This document shows positions 6,566-6,703 of a stretch of 6,703 nucleotides of DNA, in pieces (position 1 is the first letter of the stretch; each line of letters starts with the position of its first letter). The notes beneath the pieces were generated by a model. The model worked only from the letters and a program-made list of their open reading frames with translations, was not told the origin of the DNA and did no database searches. Position numbers and translations under genes: made by a program. This DNA comes from an uncultured Synergistales bacterium. Lineage in GTDB: Bacteria; Synergistota; Synergistia; Synergistales; Aminobacteriaceae. The stretch is from positions 1 to 6,703 of the forward strand of contig CAJORD010000291.1 of the NCBI GenBank assembly GCA_905236605.1. The letters run 5' to 3'.

Positions 6566-6569
6566 CTCC
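6566..6569 (-). promoter_or_regulatory. Distant ribosome binding site of the response regulator gene
   Basis: GGAG is the only purine-rich site before the regulator ATG, but it sits 14 nt away, longer than usual. An ATG immediately after it (6563-6565) opens a three-codon frame (Met-Ile-Leu-stop) that ends two bases before the real start. Ribosomes could reach the true ATG by reinitiation or by tolerating the long spacing. Confidence 0.4.
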
Positions 6570-6577
6570 ATATTAAG

Positions 6578-6703
6578 CTATTTTAGCATTCCGATTTCTT
6601 TTTCAACGGGCCGCAAGGCAATTATCGTTTCATTAATCACATCATCGAGGGGCATATTCATTTTTTCCGCGCCTTGTTTAATAATTTCGCGATTGACGCC
6701 GCG
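6578..6703 (-). CDS. C-terminal end of a probable HD-superfamily hydrolase (5' part outside window)
   Basis: The minus strand is open from the right edge for 41 codons to a TAG at 6578-6580. The residues include RGVNREIIKQGAEKMNMPLD and end in ALRPVEKEIGMLK. I recall this ending from small HD-domain phosphohydrolases (COG2316-like), which finish with a pattern like 'fARGvnRe.i..gae.lg.pLde.i...i.alr....elGL'. The metal-binding HD residues would be upstream, outside the window, so activity cannot be judged. The gene ends 26 bp before the response regulator on the same strand and no promoter is obvious in the gap, so the three genes are probably co-transcribed. The coding frame is clear; the family call is from memory. 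Confidence 0.6.
   Translation of the reverse strand, partial: RGVNREIIKQGAEKMNMPLDDVINETIIALRPVEKEIGMLK

Overview
The window looks like a chromosomal segment from a moderately AT-rich anaerobic bacterium. The best guess is a gut- or oral-type member of the Synergistota. That guess rests mainly on the large secreted cysteine protease, whose layout (papain-like catalytic domain, lectin-like domain, a run of putative-Ig repeats, then the start of a conserved C-terminal module) I associate with Synergistaceae proteins carrying a Synerg-CTERM sorting tail. The tail itself lies outside the window, so the assignment is an inference.

Layout. Positions 1-3644 (minus strand) hold one very long open frame, cut off by the left edge: a signal peptide, a papain-family (C1) catalytic domain with all expected active-site residues, a lectin-like domain, seven degenerate Ig-like repeats and an acidic linker. 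A 106-bp AT-rich divergent intergenic region (3645-3750) separates it from a 64-residue two-helix membrane protein on the plus strand (3751-3945). Next, under its own extended -10 promoter, is a 157-residue plus-strand protein (4021-4494) that resembles phage ArpU/RinA-type transcription regulators: coiled coil followed by a sigma-region-4-like helix-turn-helix. No other phage gene is visible.

Positions 4496-6703 (minus strand) look like one operon, transcribed in the order: end of an HD-superfamily hydrolase-like gene (cut off by the right edge), a NarL/FixJ-type response regulator, and a membrane-bound HisKA_3 histidine kinase. The gaps are 26 and 13 bp. The kinase gene and the ArpU-like gene converge with one base between their stop codons. 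The probable intrinsic terminator of the kinase operon lies inside the last codons of the ArpU-like gene.

The kinase and regulator are very probably cognate partners: the kinase senses through a short extracytoplasmic domain and phosphorylates Asp55 of the regulator. Their targets cannot be read from the window. No tRNA, rRNA, CRISPR array, insertion sequence or attachment site was seen, and no non-coding stretch exceeds about 110 bp.
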